Source: an uncultured Lachnospiraceae bacterium
GTDB taxonomy: Bacteria; Bacillota; Clostridia; Lachnospirales; Lachnospiraceae
Direction: 5' to 3'
Length of the DNA: 64,000 nt
Assembly (NCBI GenBank): GCA_947625875.1
Contig: CANQQG010000003.1
Location: 1-64,000, forward strand
Under the pieces are notes generated by a model. That model was not told where the DNA came from, searched no databases, and saw only the letters and a list, made by a program, of their open reading frames with translations. Both the position numbers and the translations under genes were made by a program. Of this stretch, positions 29,295 through 38,625 are shown one piece after another (position 1 is the first letter of the stretch; each line of letters starts with the position of its first letter).

Positions 29295-31079
29295 ATGAAT
29301 GGTATCCGTACGAACAACAGAAAGAAAATTGTTGTTGTGTTTTTGTGCATTCTGCTGGCGATGACAGCCCTTGCCGGGCGGCTCGTTTATCTGATGGTAT
29401 TCCGCTCCGCGCATTATAGCGGCATGGCGCAGGAACTGCATGAAAGGGAGCGCAGCATCAAGGCTGCGCGCGGCAGGATCCTGGACGTGAATGGAAAAGT
29501 CCTTGCTTCAAACCGCAGCGTATGTACGATATCCGTTATCCACAGCCAGATAAAAGAGCCGGAAAAAGTTATCGCCGCGCTGGCAAAAGAACTGGAGATG
29601 GACGAAGAAACGGTGCGCAGGCGCGTGGAGAAGGTCAGTTCCATTGAGCGGATACGCGCAAACGTCCCAAAGGAAACGGGGGATAAGATACGGGAGTATA
29701 AGCTGGAAGGCGTTAAAGTGGATGAAGACTACAAGCGCTATTATCCGTATGGCAGCCTTGCCTCTAAGGCGCTTGGATTTACGGGAGGTGATAATCAGGG
29801 CATTATCGGGTTGGAAGTTATGTATGATGAGAATTTAAAAGGGACGGATGGGAAGATCCTCACGCTGACGGATGCGAGAGGGGTGGAGATCGAAGACGCC
29901 GGAGAGACGCGCCTGAATCCGGTGGACGGGAACGATCTGCGCATCAGCCTGGATTATAATATCCAGATGTATGCGCAGCAGGCGGCGGAAAAAGCAATGC
30001 AGGCAAAAGAGGCGGACAGCGTAAGCGTTATCATCATGAAGCCGTCCAATGGGGAGATTATGGCAATGGTAAACCTGCCGGAATTTGACCTTAACAATCC
30101 GTACGAACTGCCGGAAGGGACAGACGCCGGCAGCGCGGAAGAAAAACAGGAGCTGCTGAACCAGATGTGGCGCAACGGCTGTATCAACGATACGTACGAG
30201 CCGGGCTCTACCTTTAAAGTCATCACCGCGTCGGCGGCATTGGAGGAGGGCGTCGTGTCGCTGTCAGACCATTTTTTCTGCCCGGGCTATAAAATTGTGG
30301 AGGACAGGCGCATCCGCTGCGCAAAGACGTCAGGGCATGGCGCCGAAGATTTTGCGCAGGGGCTGGGCAATTCCTGCAATCCGGTGTTTATCGAACTGGG
30401 GCTGCGGCTGGGCGCGGATAATTTTTATGATTATTTCCGGCAGTTCGGGCTTCTGGCAAAAACGGGCATCGACCTGCCGGGGGAAGCGCGCACGATCATG
30501 CATGAGAAAGATAAGATCGGGCAGGTGGAGCTTGCGACGATCTCATTCGGACAGTCCTTCCAGATCACGCCGATACAGCTTGCGGCGACAATCAGCTCCC
30601 TGATAAACGGCGGGCTGCGCGTGACGCCGCATTTTGCCCTCCAGGAAGAAGATGCGGAGGGAAACATCGTAAAAAAATTTAATTATGAACCGACGACGCG
30701 GATCGTAAGCAGCGAGACTTCGGCGACGATGCGCACCCTGCTTGAAAAAGTTGTCTCTGAGGGCGGCGGGAAGAAAGCGTATATCGAGGGCTACCGGATC
30801 GGCGGGAAGACGGCGACGTCCCAGACGCTGCCGAGGAGCGCGCACAGGTATATTGCTTCGTTCATGTGTTTTGCGCCGGCGGACGATCCGCAGGTTCTCT
30901 GCCTTGTCATTATCAACAACCCGCAGGGCGTGTATTACGGCGGCACGATCGCCGCGCCTGTTGCAAAAGAATTGTTTGAGAATATCCTGCCGTATCTTGG
31001 GATTGAAAAGGATAAAACGGCGGAAGATAATAAAAATTTATTGCAACAGACGTTAAAATCCGATATACTGAAATTTTGA
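29295..31079 (+). CDS. Penicillin-binding protein 2-type transpeptidase (SpoVD/FtsI-like)
   Basis: EPGSTFKVITASAAL; GGKTATSQT; tandem paralogue of the preceding gene. Confidence 0.92.
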   Translation: MNGIRTNNRKKIVVVFLCILLAMTALAGRLVYLMVFRSAHYSGMAQELHERERSIKAARGRILDVNGKVLASNRSVCTISVIHSQIKEPEKVIAALAKELEMDEETVRRRVEKVSSIERIRANVPKETGDKIREYKLEGVKVDEDYKRYYPYGSLASKALGFTGGDNQGIIGLEVMYDENLKGTDGKILTLTDARGVEIEDAGETRLNPVDGNDLRISLDYNIQMYAQQAAEKAMQAKEADSVSVIIMKPSNGEIMAMVNLPEFDLNNPYELPEGTDAGSAEEKQELLNQMWRNGCINDTYEPGSTFKVITASAALEEGVVSLSDHFFCPGYKIVEDRRIRCAKTSGHGAEDFAQGLGNSCNPVFIELGLRLGADNFYDYFRQFGLLAKTGIDLPGEARTIMHEKDKIGQVELATISFGQSFQITPIQLAATISSLINGGLRVTPHFALQEEDAEGNIVKKFNYEPTTRIVSSETSATMRTLLEKVVSEGGGKKAYIEGYRIGGKTATSQTLPRSAHRYIASFMCFAPADDPQVLCLVIINNPQGVYYGGTIAAPVAKELFENILPYLGIEKDKTAEDNKNLLQQTLKSDILKF

Positions 31080-31125
31080 CAGGTGCAAAGTGTTATGAAA
31101 AACAAATGAAAGAGGGATAAAGGAA

Positions 31126-32094
31126 ATGACACAGCAGTTTATTGATTCACAGCTGATCTTTGCGGTAATACTGGCATTTGCCATAACAGCGGCGTCAGGC
31201 CCGCTGCTGATCCCGCTGCTGCGCAGGCTGAAAGTGGGAAATACGGAGAGGGAGGAGCTGAAGTCGCATCAGAAAAAGACAGGGACGCCGACAATGGGCG
31301 GGCTTATGATCCTGCTGGCGATCATCATCACATCCCTGTTCTTTCTTTCATCATACCCGAAGATCGTACCGATCTTATTTGTTACGGCGGGCTTTGGCGT
31401 GATCGGTTTTTTTGACGATTACCTGAAAGTCGTGCTGAAACGCTCTGACGGGCTGCTTGCATGGCAGAAGATGATACTGGAAATCGTTGTAACGGGCGTG
31501 TTTGCCATTTATTTAGTGCGTTTTTCCGACATACCGCTGACAATGCTCGTGCCGTTTTCGGGCGGAAAATACGCTGATTTTGGCTGGCTGGCGGTTCCGA
31601 TCCTGTTCCTGGCTGTGATCGGTACGGTAAACGGCGTCAATTTTACAGACGGCCTGGACGGACTTGCTTCGAGCGTGACCGTTCTTGTTGCGACGTTTTT
31701 TACCGTTGTGGCGATCGGAACGGACAGCGGGATCGAGCCGGTCACATGCGCAGTCGCGGGCGCGCTGCTTGGTTTTCTGCTGTTTAATGTATATCCGGCA
31801 AGCGTATTCATGGGGGATACGGGCTCGCTTGCGCTTGGTGGGTTTGTTGCGGCTACGGCGTATATGATGCAGATGCCGATGTTTATACTGATCGTGGGGC
31901 TTATTTACTGGGTGGAGATTTTATCTGTCATGATACAGGTGGGATACTTTAAGGCGACGCATGGCAAACGGATTTTCCGCATGGCGCCGATCCATCACCA
32001 TTTTGAACTGGGCGGCTGGTCGGAAACGCGCGTTGTCGCAGTGTTTTCCATTGTTACAACATTGCTCTGCCTGATCGCATATATGGGGCTTTGA
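31126..32094 (+). CDS. mraY: Phospho-N-acetylmuramoyl-pentapeptide-transferase
   Basis: HQKKTGTPTMGGL, GFFDDYLKV, FTDGLDGLA, MAPIHHHFE. Confidence 0.97.
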   Translation: MTQQFIDSQLIFAVILAFAITAASGPLLIPLLRRLKVGNTEREELKSHQKKTGTPTMGGLMILLAIIITSLFFLSSYPKIVPILFVTAGFGVIGFFDDYLKVVLKRSDGLLAWQKMILEIVVTGVFAIYLVRFSDIPLTMLVPFSGGKYADFGWLAVPILFLAVIGTVNGVNFTDGLDGLASSVTVLVATFFTVVAIGTDSGIEPVTCAVAGALLGFLLFNVYPASVFMGDTGSLALGGFVAATAYMMQMPMFILIVGLIYWVEILSVMIQVGYFKATHGKRIFRMAPIHHHFELGGWSETRVVAVFSIVTTLLCLIAYMGL

Positions 32095-32115
32095 GCAGAA
32101 TCTGGAGGAATGAAT

Positions 32116-33498
32116 ATGGATACAAAGGGTAAGAAAGCGCTTGTTGCAGGTACGGGGATCAGCGGGATCGCCGCTGCGGAGCTTTTGCTTTCAAAGGGTG
32201 TGGATATTGCGCTTTATGAAGGGAATACAGATATAACGGAGGAACAGATCCGGGCAAAATCGGAATGCCTGAAAGATGTGCCGATCATAAGGGGAGATCT
32301 GAAACGGGATGAGATCGAGCAGTTTTCCATTGCGGTATTAAGCCCCGGCATTCCGCTCGATTTGCCGATCGTGGGCAGGATGTGTGAAATGGGCGTGGAA
32401 ATCTGGGGCGAGATCGAGCTTGCTTATCATTTTGCGAAAGGGAAGGTCATTGCAGTTACCGGGACGAACGGGAAAACGACGACGACAGCCCTGACCGGAA
32501 AGATTATGGAAAATTATTTCCCGGATGTAAAAGTGGTCGGGAATATCGGCGTTCCGTATACGTCGCTTGCGGCGCAGACAACAGATGAAACGGTGACGGT
32601 AGCGGAGATCAGCAGTTTCCAGCTGGAAACGGTGCATGAATTCTGCCCGCAGGCGTCAGCGATCTTAAATATCACGCCGGATCACTTAAACCGGCACCAT
32701 ACAATGGAAAATTATATCCGCATAAAGGAGTCCATTACGAAAAACCAGGGGGAAGGCCAGGTCTGCGTGTTAAATTATGAAGATGAAAAGCTGCGCGCCT
32801 TCGGGCAGAAACTCTCAGGCGTGAAGGCGTTTTATTTCAGCAGCGCGCACAGGCTGGAGACGGGCCTGTATTTAGAGGACGGCGTCATTTATCTGGCAAA
32901 GGACGGGAAACAAAAGCCGGTCATCCGGACAGACGAGCTGCAGCTTTTGGGCAGGCATAACTATGAGAATGTCATGGCCGCAGTGGCGCTTTCGCTTGCA
33001 GTCGGCGTCCCGCTTCCGAAAGTCGTGGAAGTCCTGAGAACGTTTCAGGGGGTGGCGCATAGAATAGAATATGTTGCCGAGATAGCGGGCGTGCGGTATT
33101 ATAATGATTCGAAAGGCACCAATCCGGACGCGGCGATCCAGGGCATCCGCGCCATGGACCGCCCGACGTATCTGATCGGGGGCGGCTATGACAAGCAATC
33201 TGATTACGGCGAATGGATCGATGCGTTTGACGGGAAAGTGCGCGAGCTTGTGCTGATCGGGGAAACAAAAGATAAAATTGCGGCTGCGGCAAGGGAGAAG
33301 GGTTTTACAGACATTGTAATGTGCGGGACTTTGGAAGAAGCGGCGGCATATTGCCACAGGCAGGCGAAAGAGGGGGAGGCGGTGCTGTTATCGCCGGCCT
33401 GTGCGAGCTGGGATATGTTTAAAAGCTATGAACAGCGCGGGGATATCTTTAAAAAGCTTGTGTATGGATATGGGCTGCCGGAAGGGGAAACAAAATAA
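32116..33498 (+). CDS. murD: UDP-N-acetylmuramoylalanine-D-glutamate ligase
   Basis: VTGTNGKTTTTALTGKI; YYNDSKGTNPDAAIQGI. Confidence 0.95.
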   Translation: MDTKGKKALVAGTGISGIAAAELLLSKGVDIALYEGNTDITEEQIRAKSECLKDVPIIRGDLKRDEIEQFSIAVLSPGIPLDLPIVGRMCEMGVEIWGEIELAYHFAKGKVIAVTGTNGKTTTTALTGKIMENYFPDVKVVGNIGVPYTSLAAQTTDETVTVAEISSFQLETVHEFCPQASAILNITPDHLNRHHTMENYIRIKESITKNQGEGQVCVLNYEDEKLRAFGQKLSGVKAFYFSSAHRLETGLYLEDGVIYLAKDGKQKPVIRTDELQLLGRHNYENVMAAVALSLAVGVPLPKVVEVLRTFQGVAHRIEYVAEIAGVRYYNDSKGTNPDAAIQGIRAMDRPTYLIGGGYDKQSDYGEWIDAFDGKVRELVLIGETKDKIAAAAREKGFTDIVMCGTLEEAAAYCHRQAKEGEAVLLSPACASWDMFKSYEQRGDIFKKLVYGYGLPEGETK

Positions 33499-33513
33499 AC
33501 AGGAGTTGTTGGA

Positions 33514-34647
33514 GTGAGCAGACAAAACGGGATGGGACAAAAGAAAATCAAATATTGTGATTACAGCCTGTTTTTTCTTATTATTTTCCTTGTATGCTTC
33601 GGGCTTGTAATGCTTTACAGCGTAAGCGCCTATAATGCGCAGGAGGAGTTTGGCGATCCGCTGCATTACCTGAAGCGGCAGATGTTTGCCGATGTTCTCG
33701 GACTGGCGGCGATGGTTATCATATCGAAGATTGATTACCATTTGTGGATACATTTTGGCCTCGCCGCTTATGGCCTGTCCTTTGTTTTATGCGGGCTCGT
33801 GTTTTTTGTCGGGGACGAAAGAAATGGCTCCGCGCGCTGGCTTCCGCTCGGACCGCTGAGTTTCCAGCCGTCAGAGTTTGCCAAGCTTGCGGTGATCCTT
33901 TCTCTGGCCGGGCTTGTATGTAAGATTCCGAAGCAGCTGGGAAAAATGCAGAACCTGCTCAAGGTTATGGCGTTGTTTGTGGCGCCGGTTTTCGTAGTCG
34001 TCGCGCTCAGCAATCTCAGCACAGCGATCATTATTCTGGGGATTGCGATCGTTATTACGTTTGTCGCCAGCCCGAAATATAAGCATTTTTTTATCCTGGG
34101 CGCTGTGGCTGTCTGCGGCGGAGGGATATTTGTGCTGGCGGAAGCGTACCGCGCTACGCGTTTTAAGATCTGGCTCCATCCGGAAGATTACGCGGAGGGT
34201 TATCAGACGCTGCAGGGGCTCTATGCGATCGGTTCGGGAGGCGTATTTGGCAAGGGCCTCGGGCAGAGTATGCAAAAGCTTGGCTTCGTGCCGGAGGCGG
34301 AGAATGATATGGTCTTTTCGATCATCTGTGAGGAGCTGGGGCTGTTTGGCGCCATCTGCGTCATAGGGCTGTTTGTGCTTATCCTCTGGCGGTTCATGGT
34401 GATCGCGAATAACGCGGCGGATCTTTATGGGACGCTGATTGTGACCGGCATCATGGCGCATATCGCCATACAGGTGATCCTGAATATTGCCGTTGTCACG
34501 AATTCCATCCCGAATACCGGCATTACGCTTCCGTTTATCAGTTACGGCGGTACGTCTGCCTGTTTTCTGCTGGCAGAGATGGGACTCGCGTTGAGCGTGT
34601 CGAGGGGGATCCGCCTAGAAGGGAATGGTCGTGATGAGAGAACGTAG
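33514..34647 (+). CDS. ftsW: Putative lipid II polymerase FtsW (SEDS family)
   Basis: SEDS motifs; GTG start; AENDMVFSIICEELGLFG; SYGGTSACFLLAEMG. Confidence 0.93.
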   Translation: MSRQNGMGQKKIKYCDYSLFFLIIFLVCFGLVMLYSVSAYNAQEEFGDPLHYLKRQMFADVLGLAAMVIISKIDYHLWIHFGLAAYGLSFVLCGLVFFVGDERNGSARWLPLGPLSFQPSEFAKLAVILSLAGLVCKIPKQLGKMQNLLKVMALFVAPVFVVVALSNLSTAIIILGIAIVITFVASPKYKHFFILGAVAVCGGGIFVLAEAYRATRFKIWLHPEDYAEGYQTLQGLYAIGSGGVFGKGLGQSMQKLGFVPEAENDMVFSIICEELGLFGAICVIGLFVLILWRFMVIANNAADLYGTLIVTGIMAHIAIQVILNIAVVTNSIPNTGITLPFISYGGTSACFLLAEMGLALSVSRGIRLEGNGRDERT

Positions 34648-35389
34648 GAAACGGAAGGCAAAATTAAAAAAGCTGCTGTACATATTTCTGGCCCTGCTTG
34701 CGCTTTCGGCAGCCGGGGCGGTCTTAGTGACGCAGGTGTTTGTCATTAAAAATGTACAGGTGGACGGCAATGAGCTGTATTCGGACGAACAGATCAAAGA
34801 GAGCCTGTTAAATGACGGGTATTCCTGGAGTTCGCTTTATGTCGTGTTAAAATACCGCCTGTTTCAGGTAAAGGAAGCGCCGTTTATTGATGACATGGAG
34901 GTCAGCCTGCTTTCGCCTGATACGATAAAAATAGACGTTTATGAAAAAGCGATCATTGGAATGCTGGAAACAGGAGATCAGAACGTTTATTTTGATAAAG
35001 ACGGGTTTGTTGTGGAAATATCCAAAAAGCGGATCGATGATGTGCCGAAGATCGAGGGCATTGACTGCCATAAAGTCGTTGTTTACGAAAAACTGAATAT
35101 AGATGACGAAGATGCGCTCGACCTGATACTGGCTTTTTCACACCGCCTGCAGAAGTATAACCTGATACCGGAAACGATTGTTTATGAGGAAGATAAAACG
35201 CTTTCGGCGGAGTACGGGGATATTACGGTAATGTTCGGCGATGAAGCGTATCTGGAGGAAAAGGTCATGCGTTTAAACAGCATTATGCCGCAGCTTTCGG
35301 GGAAAAAAGGCACGCTGCATATGGAGAACTGGTCGCCGGTGACGACGGATATTGTTTTTTCGCCGGAGCGCGGCGCGGCAAAAAAATAG
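34634..35389 (+). CDS. Cell division protein FtsQ/DivIB (POTRA domain)
   Basis: TM plus VFVIKNVQVDGNELYSDEQIKESLLNDGYSW; overlaps the ftsW 3' end; alternative start 34625. Confidence 0.85.
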   Translation: MRERRKRKAKLKKLLYIFLALLALSAAGAVLVTQVFVIKNVQVDGNELYSDEQIKESLLNDGYSWSSLYVVLKYRLFQVKEAPFIDDMEVSLLSPDTIKIDVYEKAIIGMLETGDQNVYFDKDGFVVEISKKRIDDVPKIEGIDCHKVVVYEKLNIDDEDALDLILAFSHRLQKYNLIPETIVYEEDKTLSAEYGDITVMFGDEAYLEEKVMRLNSIMPQLSGKKGTLHMENWSPVTTDIVFSPERGAAKK

Positions 35390-35458
35390 CGCCTGCGCAA
35401 TGTTAACCGGCATGAGAAATGGTTGACGGTTAAATCTGTAAAATTTTTAAAAAACGGG

Positions 35459-35487
35459 TTGATTTCACAGACAAAAAACTATATTAT
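35459..35487 (+). promoter_or_regulatory. ftsZ promoter
   Basis: TTGATT-17-TATTAT. Confidence 0.55.
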
Positions 35488-35557
35488 AGAATGCAGGAGT
35501 TATATTCTGCGTCCCGGACAGTCGCAGGATAATGCAGAGATGAAGGAGGTACTACCT

Positions 35558-36811
35558 TTGCTTGAGATTACAACAACAGAAATAGATTCAAGTGCAAAGA
35601 TTATAGTTATCGGCGTCGGCGGAGCCGGTAATAATGCAGTAAATAGAATGATCGATGAAAATATCGGCGGCGTGGAGTTCGTCGGTGTAAATACAGATAA
35701 GCAGGCGCTGATGCTGTGCAAGGCGCCTACCCTGATCCAGATCGGGGAGAAGCTGACCAAAGGGCTTGGCGCGGGCGCCGATCCGGAAGTGGGCATGAAA
35801 GCGGCGGAAGAAAGCGCAGACGAGCTGTCAGCGGCTGTTGAGGGCGCGGACATGGTGTTTGTCACATGCGGCATGGGCGGCGGCACAGGGACCGGCGCGG
35901 CTCCGGTCGTCGCAAAGATCGCAAAGGATAAAGGGATATTAACAGTCGGCGTTGTGACAAAGCCGTTTACATTTGAAGCGAAGACGCGTATGGTGAACGC
36001 GCTCTCCGGGATCGAGCGGTTAAAAGAAGGCGTGGATACGCTGATTGTGATTCCGAATGATAAGCTTTTGGAGATCGTAGACCGCAGGACGACGATGCCG
36101 GACGCGCTGAAAAAAGCGGACGAGGTGCTCCAGCAGGGCGTACAGGGCATAACCGATTTGATCAATATGCCTGCGCTGATCAACCTTGACTTTGCCGACG
36201 TCCAGACGGTCATGAAGGATAAGGGGCTTGCGCATATCGGCATCGGTATGGCAAAAGGCGATGAAAAGGCGATCGAAGCGGTCAAGCTTGCGGTGTCTTC
36301 CCCGCTTCTGGATACGGATATCTCCGGCGCAACGCATGTGATCATCAATATTTCCGGCGCGATCTCGCTTTTGGATGCGAATGACGCAGTGGGCTATGTA
36401 CGCGATATGGTCGGTGAAAATGCAAATATCATTTTTGGCGCGAAGTATGATGAGTCGAAAGCGGATGAAGCGACGATCACAGTTATTGCAACCGGGATTG
36501 TAGATGCGAGGACGCAGCCGAAGCCGTCTCTGATGGCGGGCGTACAGGGGCTTAGGAATACGGCGGGTGTGAGCGCGCATCGTCCGGTTTCCGGCGGGTA
36601 TGCCACACGTCAGCCGATGCAGCAGCCGGTGCAGCCGATGCAGAATGCGTCTATGGGTGGTTATCATACCGGTGTGCCGGTACAGCCGTCCGGCTTATCC
36701 GGAGGCGCACAGCAGCCGGCGTTTGGCATAAATACACCGAAGCGGCCGGAAAGCTCCGTTCCGGAAAAAGATATCAAGATACCGGATTTCCTGAAAAATA
36801 CAAGAAAATAA
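35558..36811 (+). CDS. ftsZ: Cell division protein FtsZ
   Basis: TTG start after aaggagg; [45 protein letters not shown]-terminal [10 protein letters not shown]. Confidence 0.95.
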   Translation: MLEITTTEIDSSAKIIVIGVGGAGNNAVNRMIDENIGGVEFVGVNTDKQALMLCKAPTLIQIGEKLTKGLGAGADPEVGMKAAEESADELSAAVEGADMVFVTCGMGGGTGTGAAPVVAKIAKDKGILTVGVVTKPFTFEAKTRMVNALSGIERLKEGVDTLIVIPNDKLLEIVDRRTTMPDALKKADEVLQQGVQGITDLINMPALINLDFADVQTVMKDKGLAHIGIGMAKGDEKAIEAVKLAVSSPLLDTDISGATHVIINISGAISLLDANDAVGYVRDMVGENANIIFGAKYDESKADEATITVIATGIVDARTQPKPSLMAGVQGLRNTAGVSAHRPVSGGYATRQPMQQPVQPMQNASMGGYHTGVPVQPSGLSGGAQQPAFGINTPKRPESSVPEKDIKIPDFLKNTRK

Positions 36812-36825
36812 GATCTTACATATAA

Positions 36826-36864
36826 CAAAAAACAGTTCTGCAGATTCTGCGGAGCTGTTTTTTT
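36826..36864 (+). terminator. ftsZ terminator
   Basis: AAAAACAG..TGCAG-att-CTGCGGAG-CTGTTTTTTT. Confidence 0.75.
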
Positions 36865-36922
36865 GCATATGGGCAGGGGGAAAGCCTTTTTCCTGCCCGA
36901 TTGTTTAGGATAGAATGCCTTA

Positions 36923-36957
36923 TTTGACAAATTTTATACAGGAAAAAGGAATAAGAT
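36923..36957 (+). promoter_or_regulatory. spoIIG-type promoter with 22-bp spacer and overlapping 0A-box-like site
   Basis: TTTGACAAA overlapping TTGACA; 22-bp spacer to TAAGAT. Confidence 0.55.
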
Positions 36958-36994
36958 AATACAGGTGTGGCTATGGAAATGGAGGTGGCGTGGC

Positions 36995-37792
36995 ATATAT
37001 GAGGTTTACATAGACGTACTCGCGCTGCATAATTTTATCCTCGACCTGGCGGCGTTTCTGGCAGTGCGGCTGCTGCTGAAACGCTGTGCGAAGGCGGCGC
37101 GGATACTCTCAGGCGCGGCTGCCGGAACTGCAGCCGGCTGTCTGGCGTTTGTTTTTTGCGGAAATACGGCGGCATATCTGCTTCTGATGCATTTTGTGAT
37201 AAATCCGATTGTATTATATTTTGTTTTCAGGCAGAAAGATAAACGGGTCTTTTTTGCAGATTGGGGTGTCAGTTACGCTGTATTTTTATTTATGGGCGGG
37301 GTGATGGAATGGCTGTATGAAGGGGCGGGGGTTCAGGCATTTGCGCCTGCGGCGCTGATTACGCTTTTGTTCCTGGCAATGATCCTGCTGCAGGGGATAA
37401 AGCGGCTGAAAAAACGTCTCTGCTGTATGGAAGTATGGCTGTTCCAGAACGGGCGTAAACTGTGCCTCCAGGCGCTTTCAGACACCGGAAATCTGCTCCG
37501 CGAACCGTATGAAAGCAGGGCGGTCAGCATTATTGACCGCAGTGTGTATGAGGCGGCGTTTGGGCGGCCGCAGGGCGCGCTGCTGATACCATATGAGTCG
37601 CTCGGCCGCACAGACGGGTTATTGGAGACGGTCAGCATAGAAGAGCTGCATTTTATATATGGCAGCCGTACACAGCGGGTCGGCCATGCCGCAATCGGGC
37701 TGGCGGACCATGCGTTATTTTATAAAAAGCCGTATCAGATGATTTTAAATCCACAGGAACTGGTACATTATGAAACAACATCCGGGAGGTAG
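36995..37792 (+). CDS. spoIIGA: Sigma-E processing peptidase SpoIIGA (probable AUA start; ORF open from GTG 36965)
   Basis: YEVYIDVLALHNFILDLAAFLAVRLLLKRC; followed immediately by sigE; SD GGAGG at 36981-36985. Confidence 0.85.
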   Translation: MYEVYIDVLALHNFILDLAAFLAVRLLLKRCAKAARILSGAAAGTAAGCLAFVFCGNTAAYLLLMHFVINPIVLYFVFRQKDKRVFFADWGVSYAVFLFMGGVMEWLYEGAGVQAFAPAALITLLFLAMILLQGIKRLKKRLCCMEVWLFQNGRKLCLQALSDTGNLLREPYESRAVSIIDRSVYEAAFGRPQGALLIPYESLGRTDGLLETVSIEELHFIYGSRTQRVGHAAIGLADHALFYKKPYQMILNPQELVHYETTSGR

Positions 37793-37795
37793 GGC

Positions 37796-38536
37796 ATGAA
37801 AAAGGCGAATGACCTGATACAAAAGATGATACGGACATTCCATTATGTTTTGGAGATGCCGGAATCCGGGGAGGAGATCTGGTATATCGGCGGGACGGAC
37901 GTTTTGCCGTCCCCATTGGAGGCCGATGAAGAAAATGAGTGCATAGAGCGGCTGGCGGGGGAAGGGGAAGAGACGGAACGCGCCAGAAGACTGCTGATTG
38001 AACATAATCTGCGGCTTGTCGCTTACATAGCGAAAAAATTTGACAATACGGGCGTCGGCGTGGAGGATTTGATCTCGATCGGCACGATCGGGCTGATAAA
38101 AGCAATCAATACGTTTAATCCGGGCAAAAATATCAAGCTTGCCACGTATGCGTCGCGCTGTATAGAAAATGAGATCCTGATGCATCTGCGCAGGACAAGT
38201 AAGACAAAGCTGGAGGTGTCCATTGACGAGCCGTTAAACGTGGACTGGGACGGCAATGAGCTTCTGCTGTCGGACATTTTGGGTACGGATGACGACGTGA
38301 TCTCAAAGGATATGGAATCGGAAGTGGAAAAAAAGCTGCTGCGCAAAGCGGTGGACAGCTTATCCGGCAGGGAGCGTATGATCGTAGAGCTGCGGTTCGG
38401 CTATAATACGCCGGAGGGGAATGAAATGACGCAAAAGGAGGTGGCGGATCTGCTCGGCATTTCGCAGTCCTATATTTCAAGGCTGGAAAAAAAGATCATG
38501 AAACGCCTGAAAAAAGAGATCGTGCGGTTTGAATAA
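37796..38536 (+). CDS. sigE: RNA polymerase sporulation sigma factor SigE
   Basis: [71 protein letters not shown]. Confidence 0.96.
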   Translation: MKKANDLIQKMIRTFHYVLEMPESGEEIWYIGGTDVLPSPLEADEENECIERLAGEGEETERARRLLIEHNLRLVAYIAKKFDNTGVGVEDLISIGTIGLIKAINTFNPGKNIKLATYASRCIENEILMHLRRTSKTKLEVSIDEPLNVDWDGNELLLSDILGTDDDVISKDMESEVEKKLLRKAVDSLSGRERMIVELRFGYNTPEGNEMTQKEVADLLGISQSYISRLEKKIMKRLKKEIVRFE

Positions 38537-38625
38537 CGGCCGATCCGGGTTACAGGCGGTTGCAATGGGCACATGGGTATGCTAAAATAAATGTAAATAT
38601 ATGCTGGACGGAAGGGGGAGTTTTT

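Noticed and set aside
35403-35433. TTAACCG..CGGTTAA inverted repeat upstream of ftsZ
   Set aside because: Only 7-bp arms with a 17-nt gap in an AT-rich region; too weak to report without conservation data.
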